Part shown: piece by piece, positions 1-7,086 of the stretch | Position numbering within the stretch: the stretch's first letter is position 1 | Layout: the number at the start of each line of letters is the position of its first letter | Assembly: GCA_003612285.1 (NCBI GenBank) | Contig: RAYE01000001.1 | Span: 186,001-250,000, forward strand | Reading direction: 5' to 3' | DNA length: 64,000 bases | Source of the DNA: a bacterium D16-51 | GTDB lineage: Bacteria; Bacillota; Clostridia; Lachnospirales; Lachnospiraceae | Notes under the pieces: model-generated | Databases searched by the model: none | What the model was told of the DNA's origin: nothing | The model's input: only the letters and a program-made list of their open reading frames with translations | Made by a program: the position numbers and the translations under genes

Positions 1-1
1 G

Positions 2-331
2 TATATTAAGATTTCCAAAGGGAATAAGACATTTGTATTTGACATTGACGGGGTGGTTGCAAAAATCCAGAAGGACTTGGATTATGCGCTTTCTGAACCA
101 AATGAGCGCATGGTAAAGATAATTAATAAACTTTATGAGTATGGTAACAAAATTGTTCTTTTTACGGCACGCGGTTATGTAACTGGAAAGGATTGGAGCC
201 AGGTAACAAAGGAACAGATGCAGAGATGGGGTGTAAAATACCATGAATTAAAATTTGGGAAACCCAATGCGGATTATTATGTGGATGATCGGATGATTAG
301 CCTGGAAAGGCTGTATGATTTATTTTCTTGA
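2..331 (+). CDS. HAD-superfamily phosphatase, 5' end missing
   Basis: The frame is open to the left edge, so the real start lies outside the window; 109 residues are visible. A FDIDGVV motif (visible residues 13-19) supplies the nucleophile and acid/base aspartates of HAD phosphatases. A TARG segment follows and then a C-terminal FGKPNADYYVDDR stretch with the magnesium-binding acidic pair. This pattern is typical of small HAD proteins annotated as capsule or nonulosonate biosynthesis phosphatases. With a NeuB-type synthase 1.4 kb downstream it may act on a sugar phosphate, but the substrate cannot be read from sequence. A WGVKYHEL segment precedes the GKP motif, as in those capsule proteins. 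Confidence 0.75.
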   Translation, partial: YIKISKGNKTFVFDIDGVVAKIQKDLDYALSEPNERMVKIINKLYEYGNKIVLFTARGYVTGKDWSQVTKEQMQRWGVKYHELKFGKPNADYYVDDRMISLERLYDLFS

Positions 332-352
332 TAGATGTTGGCTGTGGATAAG

Positions 353-489
353 TTATAGTAAACGCATAAAATACATACGTTTACTATAATGGATGCGCAC
401 GGATACACATAGGAAGTATGCTGCTTTGCAGCGTGTATCCGGCGCTGTAAACGAAGCAAAACGTAAGCGTTTTTTCGTTTACTATATTA
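353..489. repeat. MITE-like nested inverted-repeat element
   Basis: Three inverted repeats are packed into about 135 bp. Twelve-base arms at 353-364 and 378-389 are perfect complements. Eight-base arms at 401-408 and 433-440 enclose a smaller GCTGC/GCAGC hairpin. Nine-base arms at 447-455 and 474-482 enclose an AAAACG/CGTTTT hairpin. In addition the outermost sequences TATAGTAAACG (354-364) and CGTTTACTATA (476-486) are inverted copies of each other, so the whole block has terminal inverted repeats. No coding sequence lies in it. It could be a miniature transposable element or a structured intergenic repeat; copies elsewhere in the genome would decide. Confidence 0.5.
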
Positions 490-517
490 TTATAATATTG
501 GGAAGGCAGGTAATATT

Positions 518-1033
518 ATGGGGGCTTTAGATATTCAGATTACGGATATGGCAGGAGCCTATATTGAACATTCCATTGTTATTACAAATTTTGTTGCAAT
601 TGTAAGAAATCAGTTAAAAAACAGTTTATGTAAAGTATTTCCTGATAATGTCCAATATAGATGGAAAGTGGATGGAGAGGAAAAAGGTGTCATTCCCGAT
701 GCTACGATTAACTGCCAGATTGAGGCGAAACGTGGTAATTATTTTATTAATGCTCCTCGATTTGTAATGGAAGTTTTATCGGAATCCACAGAGAAATATG
801 ACAGGACAACAAAAAAGGAAATATACCAGGGGCAGGATATAGACGAGTATTGGATTGTAGATTGGAAAAGAAAAAAGATTGAGATTTATACTTTGGATTA
901 TGAAAATGAACGGCCGAAATATTTTATATTTAAAGAAATAACAGAACAAAATAAGGAGGAATTAAAAATTGTTCATTTTCCAAATATTAAAATAGATTTT
1001 GATGATTTATTTGATGGAATAGGCTATAATTAA
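518..1033 (+). CDS. Uma2 family (DUF820) putative endonuclease
   Basis: A 171-residue protein with the Uma2/DUF820 layout: an acidic PD motif in VIPDATINCQ (about residues 64-73), a FVMEVLSEST strand (about 87-96), then EKYDRTTKKEIYQ and EYWIVDWKRKKIEIY, which form the restriction-endonuclease-like core with its conserved acidic and lysine residues. Members of the family are usually stand-alone and of unknown biological role, often in multiple copies. It is preceded by an AAGGCAGG ribosome binding site and the inverted-repeat element. It does not look functionally linked to the glycan genes. Confidence 0.8.
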   Translation: MGALDIQITDMAGAYIEHSIVITNFVAIVRNQLKNSLCKVFPDNVQYRWKVDGEEKGVIPDATINCQIEAKRGNYFINAPRFVMEVLSESTEKYDRTTKKEIYQGQDIDEYWIVDWKRKKIEIYTLDYENERPKYFIFKEITEQNKEELKIVHFPNIKIDFDDLFDGIGYN

Positions 1034-1196
1034 AATATGGCAACAAGGAACTGAAATAAATTAATTATTTACAGTTTTTAATAACAAGCTGTTGTTCATA
1101 GTTATGCATAAAACTGACTGCTGAAAATAAAGGTGTGTATGCATGGGGAGAGGATGGATAAGGGCTGTATGCAAATACCAGAAGGAGGTCGTATAT

Positions 1197-1724
1197 ATGA
1201 CAGATAGTGAGAAATTAGATTTTATATTAACAAAAGTGGTATCGATAGAGAAAAAAGTAGATGCGCTGGAGACCAGGATGGATGCGCTGGAGACCAGGAT
1301 GGATGCGCTGGAGACCAGGATGGATGCGCTGGAGACTAGGATGGATGCGCTGGAGAGTAAGGTGGATGCGCTGGAGAGTAAGGTGGATGCGCTGGAGACC
1401 AGGATGGATGCGCTGGAGACCAGAATGGATGCTATAGAAAAAAGGATGGATTCCGTAGAGAGGGGATTGTCCATTGCGGAAGTTGCTTTGGCGGATGACA
1501 GGAGGGAGAACCGCTTAACGCGTGCTATCATAGAGAATGATCTTAATCATAGTATTAAGTTGATTGCCGAGGGACACTATGATTTGAACAGGAAAGTGGA
1601 TGAGGCAATACATACTACAGCAGATGTTGCGGCAAAGGAAGAAATATATGATTTGAAATTTATAATGCATAAGGAAAAATTAAAGGAATTGTCGGAACGC
1701 ATGGATATATATGCAGCACATTAA
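1197..1724 (+). CDS. Heptad-repeat coiled-coil protein
   Basis: A 175-residue protein of unknown function. An upstream in-frame ATG exists at 1143, but the AAGGAGGT site at 1182-1189 points to ATG 1197. Residues 21-90 are about ten consecutive seven-residue units of the form MDALETR, with variants VDALESK, MDAIEKR and MDSVERG. Hydrophobic residues at heptad spacing predict a long parallel coiled coil. The C-terminal half is charged and helical. The repeat is encoded by nearly identical 21-bp DNA units, so length variation between strains is likely. Similar proteins in Clostridia are annotated only as hypothetical. It ends 18 bases before the next start, so the two are probably co-transcribed. 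Confidence 0.75.
   Translation: MTDSEKLDFILTKVVSIEKKVDALETRMDALETRMDALETRMDALETRMDALESKVDALESKVDALETRMDALETRMDAIEKRMDSVERGLSIAEVALADDRRENRLTRAIIENDLNHSIKLIAEGHYDLNRKVDEAIHTTADVAAKEEIYDLKFIMHKEKLKELSERMDIYAAH
1257..1466 (+). repeat. Tandem 21-bp coding repeat (about 10 units)
   Basis: Ten 21-bp units run in frame inside the coiled-coil gene. Several units (from 1257 and again from about 1383) are nearly identical at the DNA level, sharing GATGCGCTGGAGACCAGGATG-type sequence, while the last two have diverged. Each unit encodes one heptad. Such an array is prone to slipped-strand expansion or contraction in whole heptads without a frameshift. Confidence 0.85.
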
Positions 1725-1742
1725 CTGGATATGGAGGTAACT

Positions 1743-3236
1743 ATGAGTAAATTATTTGAAGATTTGTTTATTTTTGAAATGGCAAACAGCCATCAGGGAG
1801 ATGTAGAACATGGAAAAGATATTATCTATGAGATGGGAAAGATTGCCAGAAGGCATAATATAAAGGCAGCAGTAAAACTGCAGTATCGGAATCTGGACAC
1901 TTTTATCCATCCGGATTACAAAGGGCGTCAGGATGTGAAACATATTCCGAGGTTTGAAAGTACTCGTTTGTCATATGAACAATTTAGGGAATTAATAGCA
2001 ACGATTCGTTCTGAGGGAATGATTCCTATGAGTACGCCATTTGATGAGGATGGGGTAGACTGGTGCATGGACCAGGGGCTGGATATTATCAAAATAGCGA
2101 GCTGCAGTTCCCTGGATTGGCCGCTTCTTACAAAGGTAGCCGCCACACATAAGCCGGTAATTATTTCTGTAGGTGGCAGGACAATTTCTGATATTGATAA
2201 ATTATATAATTATTTTACACACAGGAAATGTGACTTTGCGTTTCTGCATTGTATTGCAGAATATCCTGCCCCAATGGAGCGACTGCAGCTTGATTTTATT
2301 GATAAGTTAAGACGGCGTTATCCGGATCATGTAATTGGTTATTCCGGTCATGAAGACCCGGATGATAATACAATACCAATGATGGCGGTCGCTAAAGGGG
2401 CAAGGATTTTAGAACGCCATGTGGGGCTTCCAACAGAGAAAATTTCTTTAAATGCATATTCTATGAACCCTGAGCAGGCAGAAAAATGGGTTACGGCAGT
2501 ATTAAATGCAAGAGAAATCTGTAAAATGAAGAAAGAAACAGAGCGGTATATCAGCCAGGAGGAAATTGATTCCCTGAATTCCTTGATGCGTGGGGTATAT
2601 TTAAAACATGATGTGGAAGAAGGGCAGGAGCTGACAAGAGATGATGTATTTTTTGCAATGCCAAATCATGACCGGCAGATGACAAGTGGTGAATTTTTTG
2701 AGGGAGTTGTGGCGAGCAAGGCATATAAAGCAAATGAGGAGTTACATGAGCAGAAGCCGATTACAGATACAAATCTGGCGCGCAGTGTTATTCACGATGT
2801 AAAGGGTATGCTTTACGAGGCCAATATTTACCTGGGAGATGATTTTGAAGCGGAGCTTTCCCATCATTATGGAATGAAACATTTCAGGCAGTTTGGGGCA
2901 GTTATTATCAGTGTGATAAACCGCGAATATTGTAAAAAACTGATTGCAGTGCTGCCGGCACAGCAGCATCCAATGCATGCACATCAGGTAAAAGAAGAAA
3001 CTTTCCAGCTTCTTTACGGTGATTTGCAGGTGGAGATTGATGGAAGGAAGATTGAAATGAAACCGGGAGATATCCAGACAGTTCTCCGTGGAGAAAAACA
3101 TGCATTTACCTCTCGGACGGGTGCCGTTTTTGAGGAGATTTCTACAACACATGTAAAGAATGATTCCTATTATGAAGACCCTAAAATTGATAAAATGGAT
3201 TTGATGGAGCGGAAAACAAAGGTTTATAAATGGTAG
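1743..3236 (+). CDS. NeuB-type sugar-acid synthase with SAF and cupin domains
   Basis: A 497-residue enzyme. ATG 1743 is chosen over ATG 1731 because GGAGGT at 1733-1738 fits it. The first 270 residues are a NeuB TIM barrel (FEMANSHQGD near the N-terminus, KLQYRN, STPFDEDGVD, KIASCS, CIAEYPAP, GYSGHEDP), the fold that condenses phosphoenolpyruvate with an N-acetyl sugar to give a nonulosonic acid. An SAF (antifreeze-like) segment follows (SLMRGVYLKHDVEEGQEL, about 280-345). The last 110 residues form a cupin with an HAH-x4-E-x6-G metal motif near residue 420. Plain NeuB enzymes are about 340-350 residues, so the cupin is an addition. The exact sugar product is unknown; other nonulosonate genes are not in the window. 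Confidence 0.85.
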   Translation: MSKLFEDLFIFEMANSHQGDVEHGKDIIYEMGKIARRHNIKAAVKLQYRNLDTFIHPDYKGRQDVKHIPRFESTRLSYEQFRELIATIRSEGMIPMSTPFDEDGVDWCMDQGLDIIKIASCSSLDWPLLTKVAATHKPVIISVGGRTISDIDKLYNYFTHRKCDFAFLHCIAEYPAPMERLQLDFIDKLRRRYPDHVIGYSGHEDPDDNTIPMMAVAKGARILERHVGLPTEKISLNAYSMNPEQAEKWVTAVLNAREICKMKKETERYISQEEIDSLNSLMRGVYLKHDVEEGQELTRDDVFFAMPNHDRQMTSGEFFEGVVASKAYKANEELHEQKPITDTNLARSVIHDVKGMLYEANIYLGDDFEAELSHHYGMKHFRQFGAVIISVINREYCKKLIAVLPAQQHPMHAHQVKEETFQLLYGDLQVEIDGRKIEMKPGDIQTVLRGEKHAFTSRTGAVFEEISTTHVKNDSYYEDPKIDKMDLMERKTKVYKW

Positions 3237-3268
3237 AGCGTTATGCATTATTTTTACTGGGATATTTT

Positions 3269-3295
3269 TAAGGTGCATAATCTTAACTGCTATAT
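3269..3295 (+). promoter_or_regulatory. Possible degenerate sigma-28 promoter of flagellin 1
   Basis: TAAG (3269-3272), a 15-base spacer and TGCTATAT (3288-3295) sit at the correct distance upstream of the flagellin start at 3332. Only five of eight bases of the -10 agree with GCCGATAT, so this is weak. The spacing and position are the main support. Confidence 0.3.
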
Positions 3296-3331
3296 GGGAT
3301 TACGGGCAGACCAGGGAAAGGAGGTTTTTGC

Positions 3332-4648
3332 ATGGTTATTCAGCATAATATGCAGGCACAGAATGGGAGCAGGATTTTTAAAAAAGTGAACCGGGAAAGG
3401 GGAAGGGAATCAGAACGCCTTGGTTCGGGATACCGGATTAACCGTGCGGCAGATGATGCTGCAGGATTATCAATGTCAGAAAAGCTCCGTACGCAGATTC
3501 GGGGACTGCATAAGGCAGAAGATAATATTCAAAATGGTATTTCCCTGCTTCAGACAGCAGAAGGGGCTTTAGGGGAAATAACAAATGTAGTGCAGCGCAT
3601 GAGGGAATTGTGTGTCCAGGGGGCAAATGATACCTATGTAGAAGCAGACAGGGAGGCAATTCAGAAAGAGTTGTATGAATTATCAGACTGTATTGATGAT
3701 ATTTTAGAATATACGGAATTCAATACAATGAAAATATTAAAATTAGGAGAGGCTTATATAGATTATAGAGAAACTGTTGTAGGGACACTGCCGTCCAGCG
3801 TGGCAGTAAGCGGTGACCTTCAGTTAGGGCCTTTTCCGGCATTAGGAGTAGGAACGACGCTACAATATTCTTTTGCTACAATTGATTTTTCTTCGCTTCA
3901 GACGGCGGCAGATGTGCAGACATTGATAGATGCAGGTTTCCATACAACTTGCTGTACCTGTGATAATAAATATAATATCCGCTTTACGAATAACCAATCA
4001 ACTCCTTCTGTTAATGTGGGAAGGAATCCTGTTTTTGATGTTAATATCTCTGGTATTACAAATGGTGCAGGAGTAGTTAATGCTATAGTTAGGACTGTAT
4101 ATACAAACCATTTTACAAGATTTATGGCAGACCCACAAAATTCTTCTATATTATATGTGTATGATTACCGGCCAGGGCAGATGCCGGATATTTCTCAGAA
4201 CCGTGGGATTGTAAAGCCAGAGTTAATCCGTACAGATGCCGTTATCGACGATCCGGCAAGTATGCATATTCAGGTTGGGGCAAATGCCATGCAGTTAGTT
4301 AAGATGGATTTGCCAACGTTGTCTTCCGCTATATTGGGGGTTGACCTTTTAGGGGTAGAGAGTAATCTTATTGCAAATAATTCCCTGGAAAGAGTTGACA
4401 TGGCACTGGAAGATTTAAATGGTGAGCGTTCAAAGATAGGGGCGCTTCAAAACCGTTTAGAGTATGCCTATAGTTATGCAGAAAATGCAGAAGAGAACCA
4501 ACAGGCAGCGGAATCTCTTTTACGGGATAATAATATGGCAGAGAGTATGATGAAATTTGTATCTACAGATATTTTGTCCCAGGTATCACAGAGCATGATT
4601 AGCCAGGCAAACCAAAATTCGGAAACGGTGCTTTCTTTGTTGCGCTAG
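3332..4648 (+). CDS. fliC: Flagellin 1
   Basis: A 438-residue flagellin, the filament subunit exported by the flagellar type III system. The N-terminal D0/D1 helices (MVIQHNMQAQN, then GYRINRAADDAAGLSMSEKLRTQ) and the C-terminal helices (about residues 345-438, ending in SQANQNSETVLSLLR) are classical. An AAGGAGGT site precedes ATG 3332. Between them is a non-conserved region with three cysteines (C207, C208, C210, in TTCCTCDNKYNIRF); this part is clearly related to the middle of the second flagellin at 58 kb. Cysteines also occur in the D1 helices. Surface Ser/Thr in the middle region are the presumed glycosylation targets of the island that follows. Related but not identical to flagellin 2. 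Confidence 0.95.
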   Translation: MVIQHNMQAQNGSRIFKKVNRERGRESERLGSGYRINRAADDAAGLSMSEKLRTQIRGLHKAEDNIQNGISLLQTAEGALGEITNVVQRMRELCVQGANDTYVEADREAIQKELYELSDCIDDILEYTEFNTMKILKLGEAYIDYRETVVGTLPSSVAVSGDLQLGPFPALGVGTTLQYSFATIDFSSLQTAADVQTLIDAGFHTTCCTCDNKYNIRFTNNQSTPSVNVGRNPVFDVNISGITNGAGVVNAIVRTVYTNHFTRFMADPQNSSILYVYDYRPGQMPDISQNRGIVKPELIRTDAVIDDPASMHIQVGANAMQLVKMDLPTLSSAILGVDLLGVESNLIANNSLERVDMALEDLNGERSKIGALQNRLEYAYSYAENAEENQQAAESLLRDNNMAESMMKFVSTDILSQVSQSMISQANQNSETVLSLLR

Positions 4649-4735
4649 AACGTGTTTTGCTTTTTGCAGAATTAGAATATATTTTGAAATTTGCTCTCCC
4701 ATGAGTCTGCTGTAGGGTATTTGACTTGTGAATAT

Positions 4736-4779
4736 CAAAAGGGTTTCGTTCAAGCTGTTTTTGATTGGAAACCCTTTTG
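4736..4779 (+). terminator. Candidate terminator of flagellin 1
   Basis: Perfect 12-base arms CAAAAGGGTTTC (4736-4747) and GAAACCCTTTTG (4768-4779) with a 20-base loop, about 90 bases after the flagellin stop. The run of T is only four bases and lies inside the right arm, so efficiency is uncertain. Confidence 0.5.
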
Positions 4780-4872
4780 CTCTGTATTGCTTTATATGAA
4801 AATTTATAAGAGAAGCACAGTTAGAACGGCTGTAAATAGATAGCGTGGTTATATTTGGAAGCATTTTATGCT

Positions 4873-4899
4873 TAAGTAGAAAATAAAACTTGTCGATAT
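4873..4899 (+). promoter_or_regulatory. Sigma-28-like promoter upstream of the glycan operon
   Basis: TAAG (4873-4876), a 15-base spacer and GTCGATAT (4892-4899) match the sigma-28 flagellar consensus TAAA-N15-GCCGATAT at 3 of 4 and 7 of 8 positions. It points toward the genes starting at 5443, about 540 bases downstream, which would tie expression of the glycosylation genes to late flagellar gene expression. Confidence 0.5.
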
Positions 4900-4973
4900 A
4901 TTTACTGTGGGTCAAAGGGTTAGTATGGGTTAAGTACCACATAATTTATATTATTAAGTGCTTTTGCAGTTGC

Positions 4974-5339
4974 TATAGTGTTGAGGTGTCGGCTGGCAGG
5001 TTCACGTTTCGCTTCGGCCTATACGAAACAGGTATCACAGTTCTTTAGTGCCGTTGCAAAAACAGCAGCCTATGTTGTTTAAAACAGCCTGCACACTAGT
5101 TTAAAATAAATGGGTTCTGTATATTTACATTTGCACTTGTTTACCGTATAATAAAAATTATGAGGTATAAAGGAAGCATATGGGCTATGTAACCTGAATT
5201 TGGCGCAAATACCATGTAAAAGGGCATGCAGTTGGTAGGAGACCGAAAGTTTCCAGAATAAATTTTCAAACATGCCTTAAGGGATTGCATACAATGGGCT
5301 GAACGTAGGCCTGTGATGAGTGGTTGACACCTCACTATA
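4974..5339. mobile_element. Possible MITE or IS remnant with terminal inverted repeats
   Basis: The left end TATAGTG-TTG-AGGTGTC (4974-4990) and right end GACACCTCACTATA (5326-5339) are inverted copies apart from a three-base TTG insertion on the left. The 366 bp between them hold no intact gene. I do not see a clear target-site duplication. It may be a non-autonomous element or a worn insertion sequence between a promoter and its operon. Confidence 0.35.
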
Positions 5340-5370
5340 CCTCATAAATATAGTTATAGGTATTGTTCAT

Positions 5371-5404
5371 AATATTACTCATAATTATATTTATGAGTAA
5401 TATT
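5371..5404. promoter_or_regulatory. Perfect 14-bp palindrome upstream of the TagB/F-like gene
   Basis: AATATTACTCATAA (5371-5384), a 6-base loop and TTATGAGTAATATT (5391-5404) are perfect inverted repeats. No T-run follows on the plus strand. It lies 39 bases before the start at 5443 and could be a dimer operator or an mRNA 5' hairpin. Confidence 0.5.
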
Positions 5405-5442
5405 TAAAAGCGTTGCACAATTAGTTTGTTTAGGAGGCAGGG

Positions 5443-6687
5443 ATGAAGATAATCAATAGCTTGAAATATTGGGGGCAGCTTCTGCTCCTTCCACTATATT
5501 GGTTGTCATTCCTGATGCCGAGAGATGAAAAGCTATGGCTTTTTGGGAGTACGTTTGGCAGGAGGTTTGCAGATAATCCCAAATATTTTTACTTGTATGT
5601 GAGCCAGCATAAGGAGGAGCTTGAGATACGCCCGGTCTGGATCAGTCACAGCAGGGAGATTGCAGAGTTTTTAGACAGGAACGGTTATGAGGCATATTAT
5701 TACCATTCCGTAAAAGGGATCTGGCTTGCACTCCGTGGGAAGGTCTATTTGTTTGACAATTATTCAAAGGATATTAACTTCTGGCAGAGCGGCGGGGCAG
5801 TGAAAATCAACCTGTGGCATGGGGTTCCGTTAAAAAAAATTCAGGCGGACAATATTTTTGACAAAGTCCGCCATCCCCGGAATTTTTGGGGAAAGGTTAA
5901 GTCCTTCCCCAGAAGGCTGTCTGACGAGAAGCCGTCCCATTATGTGCTTACAACTTCAAAGTTTATGGAGCCGGTTTTTTCATCGGCTTTCTGTACAAAA
6001 AATGTGCTGGTATCAGGGTATCCAAGGAACGACCGACTGATAGAGAAGGACAGCATAAGGAATCTTTTAACAAATACCGAGCGCAGGGATATGGCACATA
6101 TCATGTCCCTTGTTAAGGAAAAGAAGATTAGCAGGATAATATATTACATGCCGACTTTCCGGGACAGTGAGACAAAATTTTTCGAAGTGGTGGAGATGGA
6201 AGGATTCCGAAAGTTTTTACAGGAAAACCGTTTTTTGTTCTGTGTAAAGCTCCATCCGAAGTCGAAGCTTAAGGATGAATTTTGGAAGCTGCAGGGGGAT
6301 TCTGTCTTTGTGATAGATGCGGATGCAGACCCTTATGTGTTCCTGGAAAAAGCTGATGTCCTTGTGACAGACTATTCTTCCATATATTTTGACTTCCTGC
6401 TGACAGGCAGGCCGATTGTCTTTTTTGATTATGACCTGCGGGCATACCTGCGGGACTCAAGGGAGATGTATTTTGATTATGAAGAGTTTACACCAGGGCG
6501 GAAAGCGTCTACAGAGGCGGAGTTAAAAGAATCTTTGCGGGAAGCCTGCTATCCAGACGGGGAGTATAACAAAAAATACGGAGGCTTCAGGCAAGCTGTG
6601 GCAGATAAGGTTTTTGGCAATAAAAATGGGATTTTTTGTAGACGCCTGGCAAAAGATATAAAGACAGTTCTAAAAGAGGTTCAGTGA
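5443..6687 (+). CDS. CDP-glycerol glycerophosphotransferase family protein (TagB/TagF-like)
   Basis: A 414-residue protein of the teichoic-acid polymerase family, which transfers glycerol phosphate from CDP-glycerol to a glycan acceptor at the inner face of the membrane. An amphipathic or membrane-associating N-terminus ([14 protein letters not shown]) precedes the GT-B-like domain. Family motifs are [11 protein letters not shown] (histidine near residue 126), KLHPKSK (near 270) and [11 protein letters not shown] (near 307-317), the usual CDP-glycerol binding elements. An AGGAGG site precedes ATG 5443. The next gene makes CDP-glycerol and overlaps it by one base, so the two form a functional pair. 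Whether the product is a polymer or a single glycerol-phosphate substituent on flagellar glycan is not clear. Confidence 0.88.
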   Translation: MKIINSLKYWGQLLLLPLYWLSFLMPRDEKLWLFGSTFGRRFADNPKYFYLYVSQHKEELEIRPVWISHSREIAEFLDRNGYEAYYYHSVKGIWLALRGKVYLFDNYSKDINFWQSGGAVKINLWHGVPLKKIQADNIFDKVRHPRNFWGKVKSFPRRLSDEKPSHYVLTTSKFMEPVFSSAFCTKNVLVSGYPRNDRLIEKDSIRNLLTNTERRDMAHIMSLVKEKKISRIIYYMPTFRDSETKFFEVVEMEGFRKFLQENRFLFCVKLHPKSKLKDEFWKLQGDSVFVIDADADPYVFLEKADVLVTDYSSIYFDFLLTGRPIVFFDYDLRAYLRDSREMYFDYEEFTPGRKASTEAELKESLREACYPDGEYNKKYGGFRQAVADKVFGNKNGIFCRRLAKDIKTVLKEVQ

Positions 6688-7076
6688 TGAAGAAAGTGAT
6701 TACATACGGGACGTTTGACCTGCTGCATTATGGGCATATCAATCTGCTGCAGAGGGCAAAGGCTTTGGGAGACTATCTGATTGTGGCTCTGTCAACCGAT
6801 GAGTTTAATTCGGTGGAGAAACAGAAAATAACTTATTTTTCCTTTGAAGAGAGGAAAAGGCTGTTAGAGGCGGTCCGGTATGTCGATTTGGTGATTCCGG
6901 AAAGAAACTGGGAACAGAAGGTGTGCGATGTAAAGGAGTTTAAAGTGGATACCTTTGTGATGGGGGATGACTGGCAAGGGAAGTTTGATTTTCTGAGTGA
7001 ATACTGTGAAGTGGTTTATTTAGAACGGACGCCTGAAATTTCAACAACGAAGATTAAGAGGGATTTAAAGATATAG
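6687..7076 (+). CDS. tagD: Glycerol-3-phosphate cytidylyltransferase
   Basis: A 129-residue enzyme, the same size as Bacillus TagD, that converts glycerol 3-phosphate and CTP to CDP-glycerol and pyrophosphate. Motifs are [14 protein letters not shown] (HxGH nucleotide-binding site near residues 14-17), RYVDLVIPE, and the C-terminal [10 protein letters not shown] with the ISTT signature. ATG 6687 shares its A with the TGA of the preceding gene, so translation is coupled; a GTG three bases earlier is less likely. It supplies donor to the TagB/F-like transferase just upstream. Confidence 0.93.
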   Translation: MKKVITYGTFDLLHYGHINLLQRAKALGDYLIVALSTDEFNSVEKQKITYFSFEERKRLLEAVRYVDLVIPERNWEQKVCDVKEFKVDTFVMGDDWQGKFDFLSEYCEVVYLERTPEISTTKIKRDLKI

Positions 7077-7086
7077 GAGATGCCGA

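Larger units (their letters stand above)
4649..5442. other. Gene-free stretch after flagellin 1
   Basis: About 790 bases without a credible gene. It holds a terminator-like hairpin at 4736-4779, a sigma-28-like promoter at 4873-4899, a possible 366-bp element with terminal inverted repeats at 4974-5339, and a 14-bp palindrome at 5371-5404 just upstream of the next ribosome binding site. Short open frames on the minus strand (5079-5335) have no ribosome binding site and no recognisable product. Confidence 0.6.

Noticed and set aside
1257-1466. Short direct repeats that might suggest a CRISPR array
   Set aside because: The 21-bp units are contiguous without spacers and stay in frame within a protein.
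1061-1531. Minus-strand frame with Ser/Ala/Leu repeats opposite the coiled-coil gene
   Set aside because: It mirrors the 21-bp repeat on the coding strand, has no ribosome binding site and runs into an intergenic region; it is a shadow.
5079-5335. Two overlapping minus-strand short frames
   Set aside because: No ribosome binding site, no recognisable domain; they lie in the inverted-repeat block and could at most be remnants.
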